From a virus: a DNA stretch of 64,000 nt. This document shows, one piece after another, positions 33,450 to 42,204 of this stretch. A program made the position numbers and the translations under genes. Position 1 is the stretch's first letter. Each line of letters opens with the position of its first letter. Where the stretch lies: positions 1-64,000 of the IMG/VR virus record IMGVR_UViG_3300010354_004913. One strand, 5' to 3'. The notes beneath the pieces were generated by a model that saw only the letters and a list, made by a program, of their open reading frames with translations, did no database searches and was not told the DNA's origin.

Positions 33450-34331
33450 ATGTTTAAAGTAACCAGCCGATGGGGACATCAATCTAGTATCAAAATAGAA
33501 TGGAACCTTGGAAAGCGGTGTAATTACAACTGTTCTTATTGCCCTAGTTCCATCCACGATAATACCAGCTCCCATACTCCCATTAATACACTATTGTCAG
33601 TAATTGATAAACTGGCAAACTTAAATAAACCTATACGAATTAGCTTCACTGGGGGAGAACCCTGCGTACATCCAGAGTTCGATACATTACTACGATATGC
33701 TAAACACAAAGATATTCAGTGGATTAGTGTAACTACAAACGGAACTCGGCCGCCAGAATACTATCATTCTTTAACAGTTGATCAAATTGTATTCAGTATT
33801 CATTTTGAATACGATTGGAAGCGTGTAGTTAATACAATTATGGAAACAGCTACGCACAAGAATGTCATAGGCCAAATTATGGCTCATCATGATTACATGG
33901 ATGACGTAAAGATTGTTAGAGATGTATTAAATCACGACGGTGTTCCTAACACAGTAAGACGTATAAGATGGACTGAAGGAGATCACGATCTTTTCGATGA
34001 TCTAAGATATCATCCTGATGACCTAAACTGGATTAAAGACCAAGAATCAACAGTTAAGGGTAACTGTATTATCGACGATGATCAAATTATTCATAGTAAT
34101 GATGTTATTAAACTTCATCTTAATCAATATAAAGACTGGCATTGTTATGCCGGTTTAGAAAGTTTGATGATTAATTGGGATGGAGAAGTACATCGTGCTA
34201 CATGTCGAGTAGGCGGCAGTCTTGGTAACATTTACCAAGGCACATTTATAATGCCCACCGAACCTATTATTTGTACTAGAAATTGGTGTACTTGCTCGGC
34301 AGATATTCCTATAACTAAACATTCCATTTAG
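33450..34331 (+). CDS. Radical SAM protein with C-terminal SPASM-like tail (6 of 10)
   Basis: 293 residues from ATG 33450; an in-frame start at 33330 lies in the upstream gene. CNYNCSYC (C24, C28, C31), SFTGGEPCVHP, TTNGTRPP; auxiliary region WHCYAGLESLMINWDGEV, ATCR, GNIY, CTRNWCTCSADI. Ends with TAG. The C-terminus overlaps the convergent paralog at 34315 by 17 bases. Confidence 0.83.
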   Translation: MFKVTSRWGHQSSIKIEWNLGKRCNYNCSYCPSSIHDNTSSHTPINTLLSVIDKLANLNKPIRISFTGGEPCVHPEFDTLLRYAKHKDIQWISVTTNGTRPPEYYHSLTVDQIVFSIHFEYDWKRVVNTIMETATHKNVIGQIMAHHDYMDDVKIVRDVLNHDGVPNTVRRIRWTEGDHDLFDDLRYHPDDLNWIKDQESTVKGNCIIDDDQIIHSNDVIKLHLNQYKDWHCYAGLESLMINWDGEVHRATCRVGGSLGNIYQGTFIMPTEPIICTRNWCTCSADIPITKHSI

Positions 34332-35298
34332 TTATGTGTGTATCGGGTTGGCAACTACAATGATATAATTTACAAACTATAGACTCTGGTTGGATATTAG
34401 TATCAAAGTTTTCATCACATACATTTAATATCTTGCCTCCAAACGGATCTTGTCTACAAGACGCTGCTAACACCCGGCCGGAAGGATCTATACTTATACT
34501 CTCAAATCCAGCATTACAGGTCCAGCCTTGAAATTTATTCCAGCCATTGGTCAGTATTGAATGTGGTCGTGCGGCAACTGCTGAATTATTATCAAACAGT
34601 ACAACACTTTCGTGAATTTTCATATCATTTAATCTTTTAAATATCCAATCACTGTTTGGTATTCTTTTTATACTGTCATTAACATATTGAAACTGTTCAG
34701 GAGTGTAAACATCCATACCGTGACCAGGGGCGTCAATGATTTCTTTTGTTTGTATAAACCACGAATGTTTACTGGCTTTCATTAGATCGATGTAGCTAAC
34801 ACACTTATCCCAGTGTTTAGCATCCATTAACATCAATGCTGTGACTTTTAAACCTGATTCAAATAATAAGTCTGCTACATTAATATAGTGATGTATATCT
34901 ACAAATTCATGATGGCAACTAAGAACTACATCATCAAAGCATTTGTAATGTTCTTCCCACCATCTCATTGTCCTTGAACCGTTAGTAGTTAATGAAATAT
35001 AACAATCGTGTGTTTTTTTAATTTCTTCGCAGAATTTTTCTAGGCCTGGCCATACTGTAGGTTCGCCACCGCCTGTTATCATAACATGAAATTTTTCTTT
35101 TTTAGCAATCTTTTTATACGTGTCAAATAAAATTCTAAAATTTTTAATAATTAAATCAGTATTTTTTGGGTATCGATATCGTTCAATATGAGATCCAGGA
35201 AAACAATATGTACAATTAAAATTACAAACATCTGTGGGGAAAAAAGAAACCCTCAAATATTCTGGTTCTTGTGTAGAAATGACTTTGATAGGTATCAT
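34315..35298 (-). CDS. Radical SAM protein with C-terminal SPASM-like tail (7 of 10)
   Basis: 327 residues. CNFNCTYC (C25, C29, C32), MITGGGEPTVWP, LTTNGSRTMRWW; auxiliary region WTCNAGFESISIDPSGRV, ASCRQDP, CKLYHCSCQPD, ITK. Same plan as the convergent gene at 33450 and the gene at 39585, so the three form one subfamily. Overlaps the 35295 gene by 4 bases. Confidence 0.83.
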   Translation of the reverse strand: MIPIKVISTQEPEYLRVSFFPTDVCNFNCTYCFPGSHIERYRYPKNTDLIIKNFRILFDTYKKIAKKEKFHVMITGGGEPTVWPGLEKFCEEIKKTHDCYISLTTNGSRTMRWWEEHYKCFDDVVLSCHHEFVDIHHYINVADLLFESGLKVTALMLMDAKHWDKCVSYIDLMKASKHSWFIQTKEIIDAPGHGMDVYTPEQFQYVNDSIKRIPNSDWIFKRLNDMKIHESVVLFDNNSAVAARPHSILTNGWNKFQGWTCNAGFESISIDPSGRVLAASCRQDPFGGKILNVCDENFDTNIQPESIVCKLYHCSCQPDTHITKWNV

Positions 35299-36713
35299 GA
35301 TAAATGGGATAATTCTGGAAATATTTCTTTAAAATTTAGCTTACGTTCAACATCCATGATATTTATATACTCTTTAAACGCTGATAAAAGGTGAGTATGA
35401 TCTTCACTGTCCATAAAATCTAATACTGCTTGCCAGCGTTTCCATCCGTAGGGATTTTCTTTCCAATAGTCGGCATCTTGTCTATAGTTTGTATGTAGCC
35501 ATGTGGCAAGTTCTCCAAACAACTTACGCACTTCTTCTTTGTCTTTCTGCGGAAGACATCTTATACTTAAGAAAGTAGGAATATACAATAGATGCATATT
35601 AAAAATACCGCCACCGGCTTGTATACCACCTGTTACATTTTCAAAGTTAATTTTCTTAAAATTTTGTTTTATCTTCCAGCGAGCAAAATCTGGTAAATGT
35701 TTGATGTTTAATATCTGTATTGCGGTAGCAATACTAACTTGTATGTTGCTTGGAGTGTTATCTAACCTATGTAAATTCTTTTCTATAGTAGTCCAGTCAC
35801 TAGGGTAACGAATATAATAATTTCTTAAATCAGTAGCATCTATACTAAATCCTACTTTTACTTTTTTAAATTTAGTCCATAGATCAATAATTTCTTCGTC
35901 GAGCAATAAGCCATTAGTATTATATCTAACAAGTATTTTATCAGCATAACCTTGACGGATAATTTCTTCTAAGAACCATTTATGTTCTCTTATCATTAGC
36001 GGTTCACCACCTGCAAAATATACCTGTTTTAAATTAGGAATCTGAGCATACATTTCTTTCCAGAAGTCTGGATTTTCATGCCAAAAATTATTAAATGTTT
36101 CCCGATCCCATTGCATTTGTTCTTTTAATTCTTTAGACTGATATAATGGGTACATTTTTTTATGATCTGCTACCCATTGGCTACTGTCATGCGGAGAGCA
36201 CATTACACATTTAAGATTACAAGTATGTCCTAATCGTAGATCTAGATATACTAATTTTTCTGGTATAGATCCGTCTTCATTAGTTTGTGATATCAATTCT
36301 GGAATGTCGATACCTTCTTCCATCCAAGATCCAGTTTCCCAAACACGTTTACTAGCAACACCATTACTTTCTTCTTGAAAACATTTAGAACAACTATTAG
36401 GAATATTTCCTTCTAACATGATCTTTCTTACAGATTTCATGTAATCGTTGTTCCAGGCACTCATAGGAGTTTCTCTACCAAAGTTAGCCGGTATACCGTT
36501 CTCATTTTTAACTAGACCAACTGTATGGTCATTGCCAGCTCCACTAGCATTTGCAGAACAACAAAGGCGCATATCTCCGTTTGGTCTAGTAGCAAAATGT
36601 ATCCAGGGAAGAACACAAAATGTTTTACTACCGCTGGCATTTGCTATTTTATTCTGCCAAAGTCCTAACTTTGTAGTCTCAGACTGCATCCAATAAACTT
36701 CAGTTTCATCCAT
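35295..36713 (-). CDS. Radical SAM protein with N-terminal SPASM-like cysteine module (8 of 10)
   Basis: 472 residues, the longest of this group. N-terminal KTFCVLPWIH (C33), CC 51-52, CSKC 108-111, FQEESNGVASKR; core CNLKCVMC (C165, C169, C172); YFAGGEPLMIREH; FSIDATDLRN. Strong likeness to the 29620 protein. The start overlaps the next radical SAM gene upstream by 8 bases. Confidence 0.83.
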   Translation of the reverse strand: MDETEVYWMQSETTKLGLWQNKIANASGSKTFCVLPWIHFATRPNGDMRLCCSANASGAGNDHTVGLVKNENGIPANFGRETPMSAWNNDYMKSVRKIMLEGNIPNSCSKCFQEESNGVASKRVWETGSWMEEGIDIPELISQTNEDGSIPEKLVYLDLRLGHTCNLKCVMCSPHDSSQWVADHKKMYPLYQSKELKEQMQWDRETFNNFWHENPDFWKEMYAQIPNLKQVYFAGGEPLMIREHKWFLEEIIRQGYADKILVRYNTNGLLLDEEIIDLWTKFKKVKVGFSIDATDLRNYYIRYPSDWTTIEKNLHRLDNTPSNIQVSIATAIQILNIKHLPDFARWKIKQNFKKINFENVTGGIQAGGGIFNMHLLYIPTFLSIRCLPQKDKEEVRKLFGELATWLHTNYRQDADYWKENPYGWKRWQAVLDFMDSEDHTHLLSAFKEYINIMDVERKLNFKEIFPELSHLS

Positions 36714-37725
36714 TACAATTTTTCACACATGTCCACGGTTTTAATTTTTGTAGATTTATATCTAATTGATCCCATACTACTTCGTCTATTTTTATATCAT
36801 TAAGATTAGGAACACCTAAGTTATGAAACTTAGACCGTGTATCTTTAACTACCAAATTTCTAAGTTTTTGTATTGGCAGTGTTTCTACAATCGGCTGTTC
36901 TATCCAATCAGATCCTACCCAACAACAAGGAAATACATTCCCTCTACTATCTACATAAATTTCGTTTTTTTCAATACACTTAGGCTTAATAGTTGATTGT
37001 TCGACTATGTCTTCCCATATAGAAATATCTTTACTTATTTTTTCTAGAGGCAAGAATTCTATAACAGATTCTTGAATAGCAGGTTCTAAATAATATTCTA
37101 TATTTCCAGATTTATCTTCTACTGGAAATTCTTCCATGTCATAAAATCGTCTAGTATATTTAAAATTAATTTTATTAAATCCTAGGTCTAGCATCTGTTT
37201 TTTAAACTCATCAACTTCGTGTTGATTATGCTTAAAAATTAAACAATCTATTTCTGCATTTCCACCAGCATTAATAAACGATACTGCGTTCTCGATTATT
37301 TTTTTCCAACTTGTTCCTCTTCTATACAAGACATGGCTTGATTCAAAGCCATCAATTCCAAAAGTACAGGTATGACTTTTTCCTAATGCCCTAGCTAGAT
37401 CTTTCCACCATGTTACATCTCTAGCACTGCCGTTTGTATGAATTCCAAGATGGCAATCGCTATTTACGGTTCTTATATACTCGTAAATTTCTAAGCAATC
37501 TTTTGCTATAATTGGATCACCATAGTTACCGCAAGCATAGAAATTTCTCAAATTTTTTAAAAACTCAATTGAAAACCATTTTTTAAAAATATCTAAAGTA
37601 ACATCATACTGTCCTACAAAATTGCGCTCCTTGCCTCCATTGACATTTCGAGCACACATAGGACAACTAGCCTGACATTTGTCAGTTAGTTCTATATGTA
37701 AGTTTGTTACTTTATTTGGATACAT
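36706..37725 (-). CDS. Radical SAM/SPASM protein (9 of 10)
   Basis: 339 residues. CQASCPMC (C17, C21, C24), a divergent GGE region (ACGNYGDPI), HTNGSARD, and a C-terminal SPASM-like block (CIEKNEIYVDSRGNVFPCCW, then CVKNC at the end). The GNYGDP variant in place of GGEP is typical of some peptide-modifying and dehydrogenase-type SPASM proteins. Confidence 0.82.
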   Translation of the reverse strand: MYPNKVTNLHIELTDKCQASCPMCARNVNGGKERNFVGQYDVTLDIFKKWFSIEFLKNLRNFYACGNYGDPIIAKDCLEIYEYIRTVNSDCHLGIHTNGSARDVTWWKDLARALGKSHTCTFGIDGFESSHVLYRRGTSWKKIIENAVSFINAGGNAEIDCLIFKHNQHEVDEFKKQMLDLGFNKINFKYTRRFYDMEEFPVEDKSGNIEYYLEPAIQESVIEFLPLEKISKDISIWEDIVEQSTIKPKCIEKNEIYVDSRGNVFPCCWVGSDWIEQPIVETLPIQKLRNLVVKDTRSKFHNLGVPNLNDIKIDEVVWDQLDINLQKLKPWTCVKNCNG

Positions 37726-38238
37726 TTATTTTAACATTCTTTCAATTTCTAAAACAATTTTTTTAGAAAGAGGAGTCACATCAAAATTAAAAGTAAGAAC
37801 TTCTGTAGCAGATTTACTTACAAGATACTTATGAAAGTTCCATCTAGGAACATCTCTTGTAGTTTCTCCCAATAATTTGTAGAAACTATTTACTTCATTG
37901 ACAGATTCACTATTGAACACACCCGGTGCTGAACAACTATTAGGAACAACATGAGACTTTTCAAAAACAGGAAAACTAATTCCATATTCACTTTCACAGA
38001 AATCTTGAATTTTATTATTAGAATCAAATTCTTGATTGGCAAAGTCACCACTAGGAAAACCTAATACAACAAACCCTTTATCTTTATAGGTATTATATAA
38101 TTCTTCTAACGCTTCGTATTGTGGTGTAAGCCCGCAATGACTGGCAGTGTTAACAACCAAAATAACTTTGTCACTGTATTTTGATAAGTGTACACGTTCA
38201 TTGTTCAATAATGTAAATTCATGGTTGTAAAAATTCAT
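37726..38238 (-). CDS. Glutathione-peroxidase-family protein
   Basis: 170 residues. NTASHCGLTPQ with peroxidatic Cys35 (Sec position in animal enzymes), FPSGDFANQE (Gln69), and PRWNFHKYLVSK (Trp133, Asn134): the complete tetrad. Length is normal for bacterial Gpx. Reduces H2O2 or lipid peroxides, with thioredoxin as likely donor. It may protect the Fe-S and Fe(II) enzymes of the island. Confidence 0.87.
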   Translation of the reverse strand: MNFYNHEFTLLNNERVHLSKYSDKVILVVNTASHCGLTPQYEALEELYNTYKDKGFVVLGFPSGDFANQEFDSNNKIQDFCESEYGISFPVFEKSHVVPNSCSAPGVFNSESVNEVNSFYKLLGETTRDVPRWNFHKYLVSKSATEVLTFNFDVTPLSKKIVLEIERMLK

Positions 38239-38257
38239 AATTGTTTCCTTAAAAACT

Positions 38258-38848
38258 TTATTTTTTTCCTATAATCATATACCTATTATATAAAGGTAAC
38301 TGTAATTCTCCGCTCCACATCACATTTATATGCGATTGCTGTGTAAATTCATCTAAGCTATTTGCTATTCTTACATGCTCTTCTATATTATAATTATTAC
38401 TTTGAAGAACAATTAAACTGTGTTCTGGTACCTTACTAAGCCATACTTCATAATCTTGTTGTACTATGTGTTCACAACTAGTATTAATAACAACATCGCT
38501 AGAACACTTATAATCAATCATGTTACTTGTTATTGCTTGAAACTTGTTTTGATTATGTTCCATTTTATTCATTTCAATTGCTATCGATTCGCAACTAGGA
38601 TCGATGTCTATACTTGTTATTTTTACAATAGGTAAGTTACTCTGAAATAATAAACTAGATAGTGTACCTACCCAGCCTCCGTGTATTTCCACAGTGCTAG
38701 GATTATTAACAAAAGGTTTTATATTGTTTATAAGCCATAACTTACTGTTAATTTGACCTTTCCAAAATGCATCTAATGTTCGAATTGGGTCTTGGCTATT
38801 TCTAATAGCACACATCCAATGATGTAAATGATCTAGATCTATATTCAT
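38258..38848 (-). CDS. Class I SAM-dependent methyltransferase-like protein
   Basis: 196 residues. VEIHGGWVGTLSSLL is a motif I variant, ITSIDIDPS the acidic end of strand 2, and DVVINTSCEHI lies where motif IV is expected. Short, with no target-recognition domain. Overlaps the SGNH gene upstream by 4 bases. Substrate unknown. Confidence 0.6.
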   Translation of the reverse strand: MNIDLDHLHHWMCAIRNSQDPIRTLDAFWKGQINSKLWLINNIKPFVNNPSTVEIHGGWVGTLSSLLFQSNLPIVKITSIDIDPSCESIAIEMNKMEHNQNKFQAITSNMIDYKCSSDVVINTSCEHIVQQDYEVWLSKVPEHSLIVLQSNNYNIEEHVRIANSLDEFTQQSHINVMWSGELQLPLYNRYMIIGKK

Positions 38849-39600
38849 AAATTTAATTTTTCTGCTATTCTTTCTGCAGTTAGTTTTAATGTTTTACAAC
38901 CATAATGGCTGTCATCTCTAGCTCTGTCAACTGTCTTTAGTCTATCACACCCTAACAATTTAGCAGTATCACTAAAAAAACTTGCTTCATAGTATCTAGT
39001 GTTTTCCCATAACTGTTTACTAGATAAGCTGGCAAATAACGCATGGGTCATTCCATGATGTTCACTTTTTGACCAAAGGTCCATGTAATTATTTTCTTCC
39101 ATGTTCCATGATCCATAACTTTTTAGAGAATTTCTATAGTAATAAACTGTTCTAGAATAATCTGTCCATAAATGAACTACTGCAAGGGGCATAGGATAGT
39201 TAGCTTTTAAAATAATTGAATTATGAAAAGAGTATGTTATAGATGATCCACCTACCCCCATGTTGATAACTGGTCTATTAGTTATACTTTCTAAGTAGGT
39301 GCTTATGGTCTCACTGTCGTCAACTCCAACCCCAAACACATTTGAACATCCGAATATAACTATAGATTTATTCCAATCAATTTCGTTAAAATTTCTTGTT
39401 CGATAACAGTCTTTATTGTAGGTGTATCTAACAGGTGCGCTTCTATACTTCCAGTTTTCGGGCTTTGTTTTAAGATTTTTTTGAAATAATTCTTCTGTAT
39501 CTGTTCCTGAAAATAAAGAATTGACTTCAGAATCAACAGGTAAAAATTTTCCCTGTTTAATTAATTTAGGTATAGTTTTAAATATTAAAAAGTTTTGCAT
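38845..39600 (-). CDS. SGNH/GDSL-type hydrolase
   Basis: 251 residues. VIFGCSNVFGVGVDDSE resembles block I (GDSxTxG, here GCSNVFG with Ser nucleophile), INMGVGGSS block II with Gly, and ARDDSHYG the C-terminal DxxH. The N (block III) is not certain. Could remove or transfer acyl groups on glycans. Start overlaps the radical SAM gene by 16 bases. Confidence 0.68.
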   Translation of the reverse strand: MQNFLIFKTIPKLIKQGKFLPVDSEVNSLFSGTDTEELFQKNLKTKPENWKYRSAPVRYTYNKDCYRTRNFNEIDWNKSIVIFGCSNVFGVGVDDSETISTYLESITNRPVINMGVGGSSITYSFHNSIILKANYPMPLAVVHLWTDYSRTVYYYRNSLKSYGSWNMEENNYMDLWSKSEHHGMTHALFASLSSKQLWENTRYYEASFFSDTAKLLGCDRLKTVDRARDDSHYGCKTLKLTAERIAEKLNL

Positions 39601-40565
39601 TTTGGTATTTTACTATCAGCACTGCTAACACAGCTAGGAGTTATACAACTTACAGGACCACTGAATAAATTAAAATTTTCTAGATTTCCTAAGGGTGCGT
39701 CGTGGCAACTGTAACTACGTTTTACTTCGTCTCCGCGAATAATCACACTTTGATAACCACTGTTACACATCCAACCTTTAAATTTGTTAAATCCAAACGC
39801 ATTAAATCTTTCTGCTTGATCAAAAAGATACTCTCTACCTTGCTTATCATACATAGCGATTTGATAAATTTCTTCCCCATTAGCTTCTTGCGGAAATCCT
39901 GTTCGCATAATTTCGATCATTTCATCCGTATAACCATCAACTACATAACTAGCAGTAGGATCGCTTTGAGGTTTTAATGTTACATTAATACCGTGTCTAT
40001 TCAATCGTTGGCATCTTTCATAATATTCCCAAAATCTTTCCGGAACCATTACTTGATTTACTGTAACATACACACTATTATACTGAAGTCTATGAATTTT
40101 TTCTATAAAATCTTTTTCTTTAGCATGTTCTGCATGAAAACTAGCTGTGATACTTTTACGAGCAAACATGGCTACCGCGGTTGCCCAACTACGCCACCAT
40201 GTTTCGCCAGGGCTAAGATTAGTAGTCATGTGTACACTTTGATAAGGAGTTTCAATGCCATCATCCAAGTGCCTCATTAAATCTAGTAATCCTCGATAGG
40301 CTGTAGGTTCGCCCCCACTAAAACTCCAATGAAATTGATTAAATCCATTGGCTCTGGCCTGCGTTTTGATCCTATCAACTACAGTTTTATACACTTCGAT
40401 TGTTCTATGATCGGGGGTATCAGATCTAGCATAGGGCCAACAATAACTACACTTGTAATTACAAAAACGCCCGAGTATCCAACTAATGGAAAACAACGGG
40501 CGGTCTAACATTGTACGTTGTCCAAACCGAACAACCTTTTCAAAGGGTATTTCTGTAAATTTCAT
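39585..40565 (-). CDS. Radical SAM protein with C-terminal SPASM-like tail (10 of 10)
   Basis: 326 residues. CNYKCSYC (C35, C39, C42), SFSGGEPTAYRG, TTNLSPGE; auxiliary region WMCNSGYQSVIIRGDEV, SCHDAPLGN, CITPSC. Belongs with 33450 and 34315. First gene of the last island block; ATTAAATA on its own strand (40578-40571) could be a late-type element, with a predicted start at about the ATG. Confidence 0.83.
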   Translation of the reverse strand: MKFTEIPFEKVVRFGQRTMLDRPLFSISWILGRFCNYKCSYCWPYARSDTPDHRTIEVYKTVVDRIKTQARANGFNQFHWSFSGGEPTAYRGLLDLMRHLDDGIETPYQSVHMTTNLSPGETWWRSWATAVAMFARKSITASFHAEHAKEKDFIEKIHRLQYNSVYVTVNQVMVPERFWEYYERCQRLNRHGINVTLKPQSDPTASYVVDGYTDEMIEIMRTGFPQEANGEEIYQIAMYDKQGREYLFDQAERFNAFGFNKFKGWMCNSGYQSVIIRGDEVKRSYSCHDAPLGNLENFNLFSGPVSCITPSCVSSADSKIPKCKTF

Positions 40566-40588
40566 CTCTGTATTTAATCCAATGTCTA

Positions 40589-40617
40589 TTGACAGATCAA
40601 AAAAGTAAATATATAAT
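40589..40617 (+). promoter_or_regulatory. Consensus sigma70-type promoter
   Basis: TTGACA (40589-40594), 17 bp, TATAAT (40612-40617): a perfect match. Transcription would start at about 40623-40624, that is at the ATG of the next gene, so the message may be leaderless; no ribosome site is visible. It marks the right edge of the island. Confidence 0.85.
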
Positions 40618-40623
40618 TACAAC

Positions 40624-41211
40624 ATGAACATTTCAAAAAGCCCAGATCGCAACACTTTTCAAAAAGAAAAGTATCTTGAACGTCAAGCCGAAAAAGGTAA
40701 GACGCCTGATAATGACGAAGATACTCGTGCTATGGTCGAGTATTACGAGTCTTGGGATAAGAAAGAAGATCAACAAGAAGCAGACCCAGCATGGCGTAAA
40801 GATAACTTAGAATGGGATTTACGCACCACAGATTGGATTTTGACCAAAGTTCGAAATAGCGAAAGCTATGCTCAAAATCTCTATGCCGCAATGTGTAATA
40901 ATGATTTCATTAAACGAGAAATGTGGCCAGTGCTTAAAGAACAGAAATGGTCATGCTCTTGGCGTTATGCCGGAGGCATTGTTGCCCATATGCGACAAGA
41001 AGGTGACTACATAGACTGGTATTGTAGCGGTATTCGTGATATTGGTGTATATGCACCTGCCAAAGAAAACGAAGAATTTACCGAAGAACAAAAGGCAAGA
41101 CTGGCTATTGTAGATAAATTTGTTAGTGAAAGTGTAGTTACGGATGAGATTGAAAAAGATTTATATGATCTTGGTTGGCTCGTTGTTAAATACAATGACA
41201 ACCAGGATTAA
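40624..41211 (+). CDS. Conserved-type phage protein, unknown function
   Basis: 195 residues. Basic and acidic N-terminus (QKEKYLERQAEKGKTPDNDEDTR), then WSCSWRYAGGIVAHMR and DIGVYAPAKENEEFTEEQ, and LYDLGWLVVKY at the end. The WSCSWRYAGGIVA pattern recalls uncharacterised T4-like phage proteins. It follows a perfect promoter directly. Confidence 0.6.
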   Translation: MNISKSPDRNTFQKEKYLERQAEKGKTPDNDEDTRAMVEYYESWDKKEDQQEADPAWRKDNLEWDLRTTDWILTKVRNSESYAQNLYAAMCNNDFIKREMWPVLKEQKWSCSWRYAGGIVAHMRQEGDYIDWYCSGIRDIGVYAPAKENEEFTEEQKARLAIVDKFVSESVVTDEIEKDLYDLGWLVVKYNDNQD

Positions 41212-41213
41212 TT

Positions 41214-42020
41214 ATGGATCTTAAAAAGTTTAGCCATCAAATTTACAAATATAGAATACTGTATTTTTTAGGAGCAGCTTCAGTTATTGTTTCTATTTAC
41301 TATGCGGTTGTGTACGGAGCATGGCTTTTGCTACTAGCATCATATCTATGGAGCCGTTGGGTCGGTTTTTTAGGTAACCAAATAGCATTACACAGATATT
41401 TTGCACATAAAAGTTTTACTACAACTCCAATAAAACATCAATTTTTGTTATGGTTTTCTATTTTAGGTGGAGAAGGAAGTCCGATCACATGGGCAAGCCA
41501 TCATAGGCATCATCACAAGTATACAGAAACAGAACGTGATATACACAGTCCTTATGAAAGTATTTTACTATCAACTGTAGGATGGCAAATAAAACCTGCG
41601 AAATGGTGGTTGTCTGAAAGACAAGTTAGAACTATACCAAAAGATCTACTAAGAGATGAATCAATTAAATTTGTAGACAAACACTATTATAATATTTGGG
41701 CTTTATTAATTTTAGGAAGTTTTTTAATAGATTGGAAATTATGTGTGTTTTTTGTACTTGCTCCAGTAGGACATGGTATTGTTAGTGGCGCAATTCTAAA
41801 TTGGTTTGGTCATTGGAAGCTACCTAAGAGTTATAGAAGCTTTGAAACTCCCGACAAAACTTACAATAATCAACTTGTTGCTTTATATTTAGGTGGAGAA
41901 GGACTACATAATAATCATCATTACGATACATCAAAATATGATCAAGCATTTAATCCAGGAGAAATTGACCTGGGAGGAAAATTAGTTAGAAAGTTTTTTG
42001 CTACGAACGCGGAGAAATAA
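41214..42020 (+). CDS. Membrane fatty-acid desaturase (acyl-CoA delta-9 type)
   Basis: 268 residues. Three histidine boxes: HRYFAH (60-65), HHRHHH (96-101) and HNNHH near 237, with at least four hydrophobic membrane segments around them. All eight usual metal-binding His appear present. It would introduce a double bond in a host acyl chain using O2 and an electron donor. Starts two bases after the preceding stop. Desaturases are known auxiliary genes of marine phages. Confidence 0.88.
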   Translation: MDLKKFSHQIYKYRILYFLGAASVIVSIYYAVVYGAWLLLLASYLWSRWVGFLGNQIALHRYFAHKSFTTTPIKHQFLLWFSILGGEGSPITWASHHRHHHKYTETERDIHSPYESILLSTVGWQIKPAKWWLSERQVRTIPKDLLRDESIKFVDKHYYNIWALLILGSFLIDWKLCVFFVLAPVGHGIVSGAILNWFGHWKLPKSYRSFETPDKTYNNQLVALYLGGEGLHNNHHYDTSKYDQAFNPGEIDLGGKLVRKFFATNAEK

Positions 42021-42021
42021 A

Positions 42022-42204
42022 ATGGAACGTCCAGAAAAAATGGTTTTTAACGCAGAAGAAATTTTTGAAGACATTCCGGGAGATCCGGATAATGTTATTC
42101 TAAAATTTCCTCCCCAGCTTCTTGAACAAGTTGGTTGGAAAGAAGGCGACACACTAAATATTACACTCGAAGAAGGGGCACTGGTTATTACTAAACATGG
42201 CTAA
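42022..42204 (+). CDS. AbrB/MazE-like (SpoVT-AbrB fold) small protein
   Basis: 60 residues from ATG 42022. NVILKFPPQLLEQVGWKEGDTLNITLEEGALVITKHG is recognisable in pieces as a swapped-hairpin AbrB domain: strand, PxxLLEQxGWKEGDxL, strand. Similar small proteins occur in T4-like phages. Could bind DNA as a dimer or act as an antitoxin-like regulator; no toxin partner is seen. Overlaps the IF-1 gene by 8 bases. Confidence 0.72.
   Translation: MERPEKMVFNAEEIFEDIPGDPDNVILKFPPQLLEQVGWKEGDTLNITLEEGALVITKHG

Noticed and set aside
42022-42204. MazE-type antitoxin of a toxin-antitoxin pair
   Set aside because: The overlapping partner is IF-1, not a toxin; no MazF-like gene is nearby.
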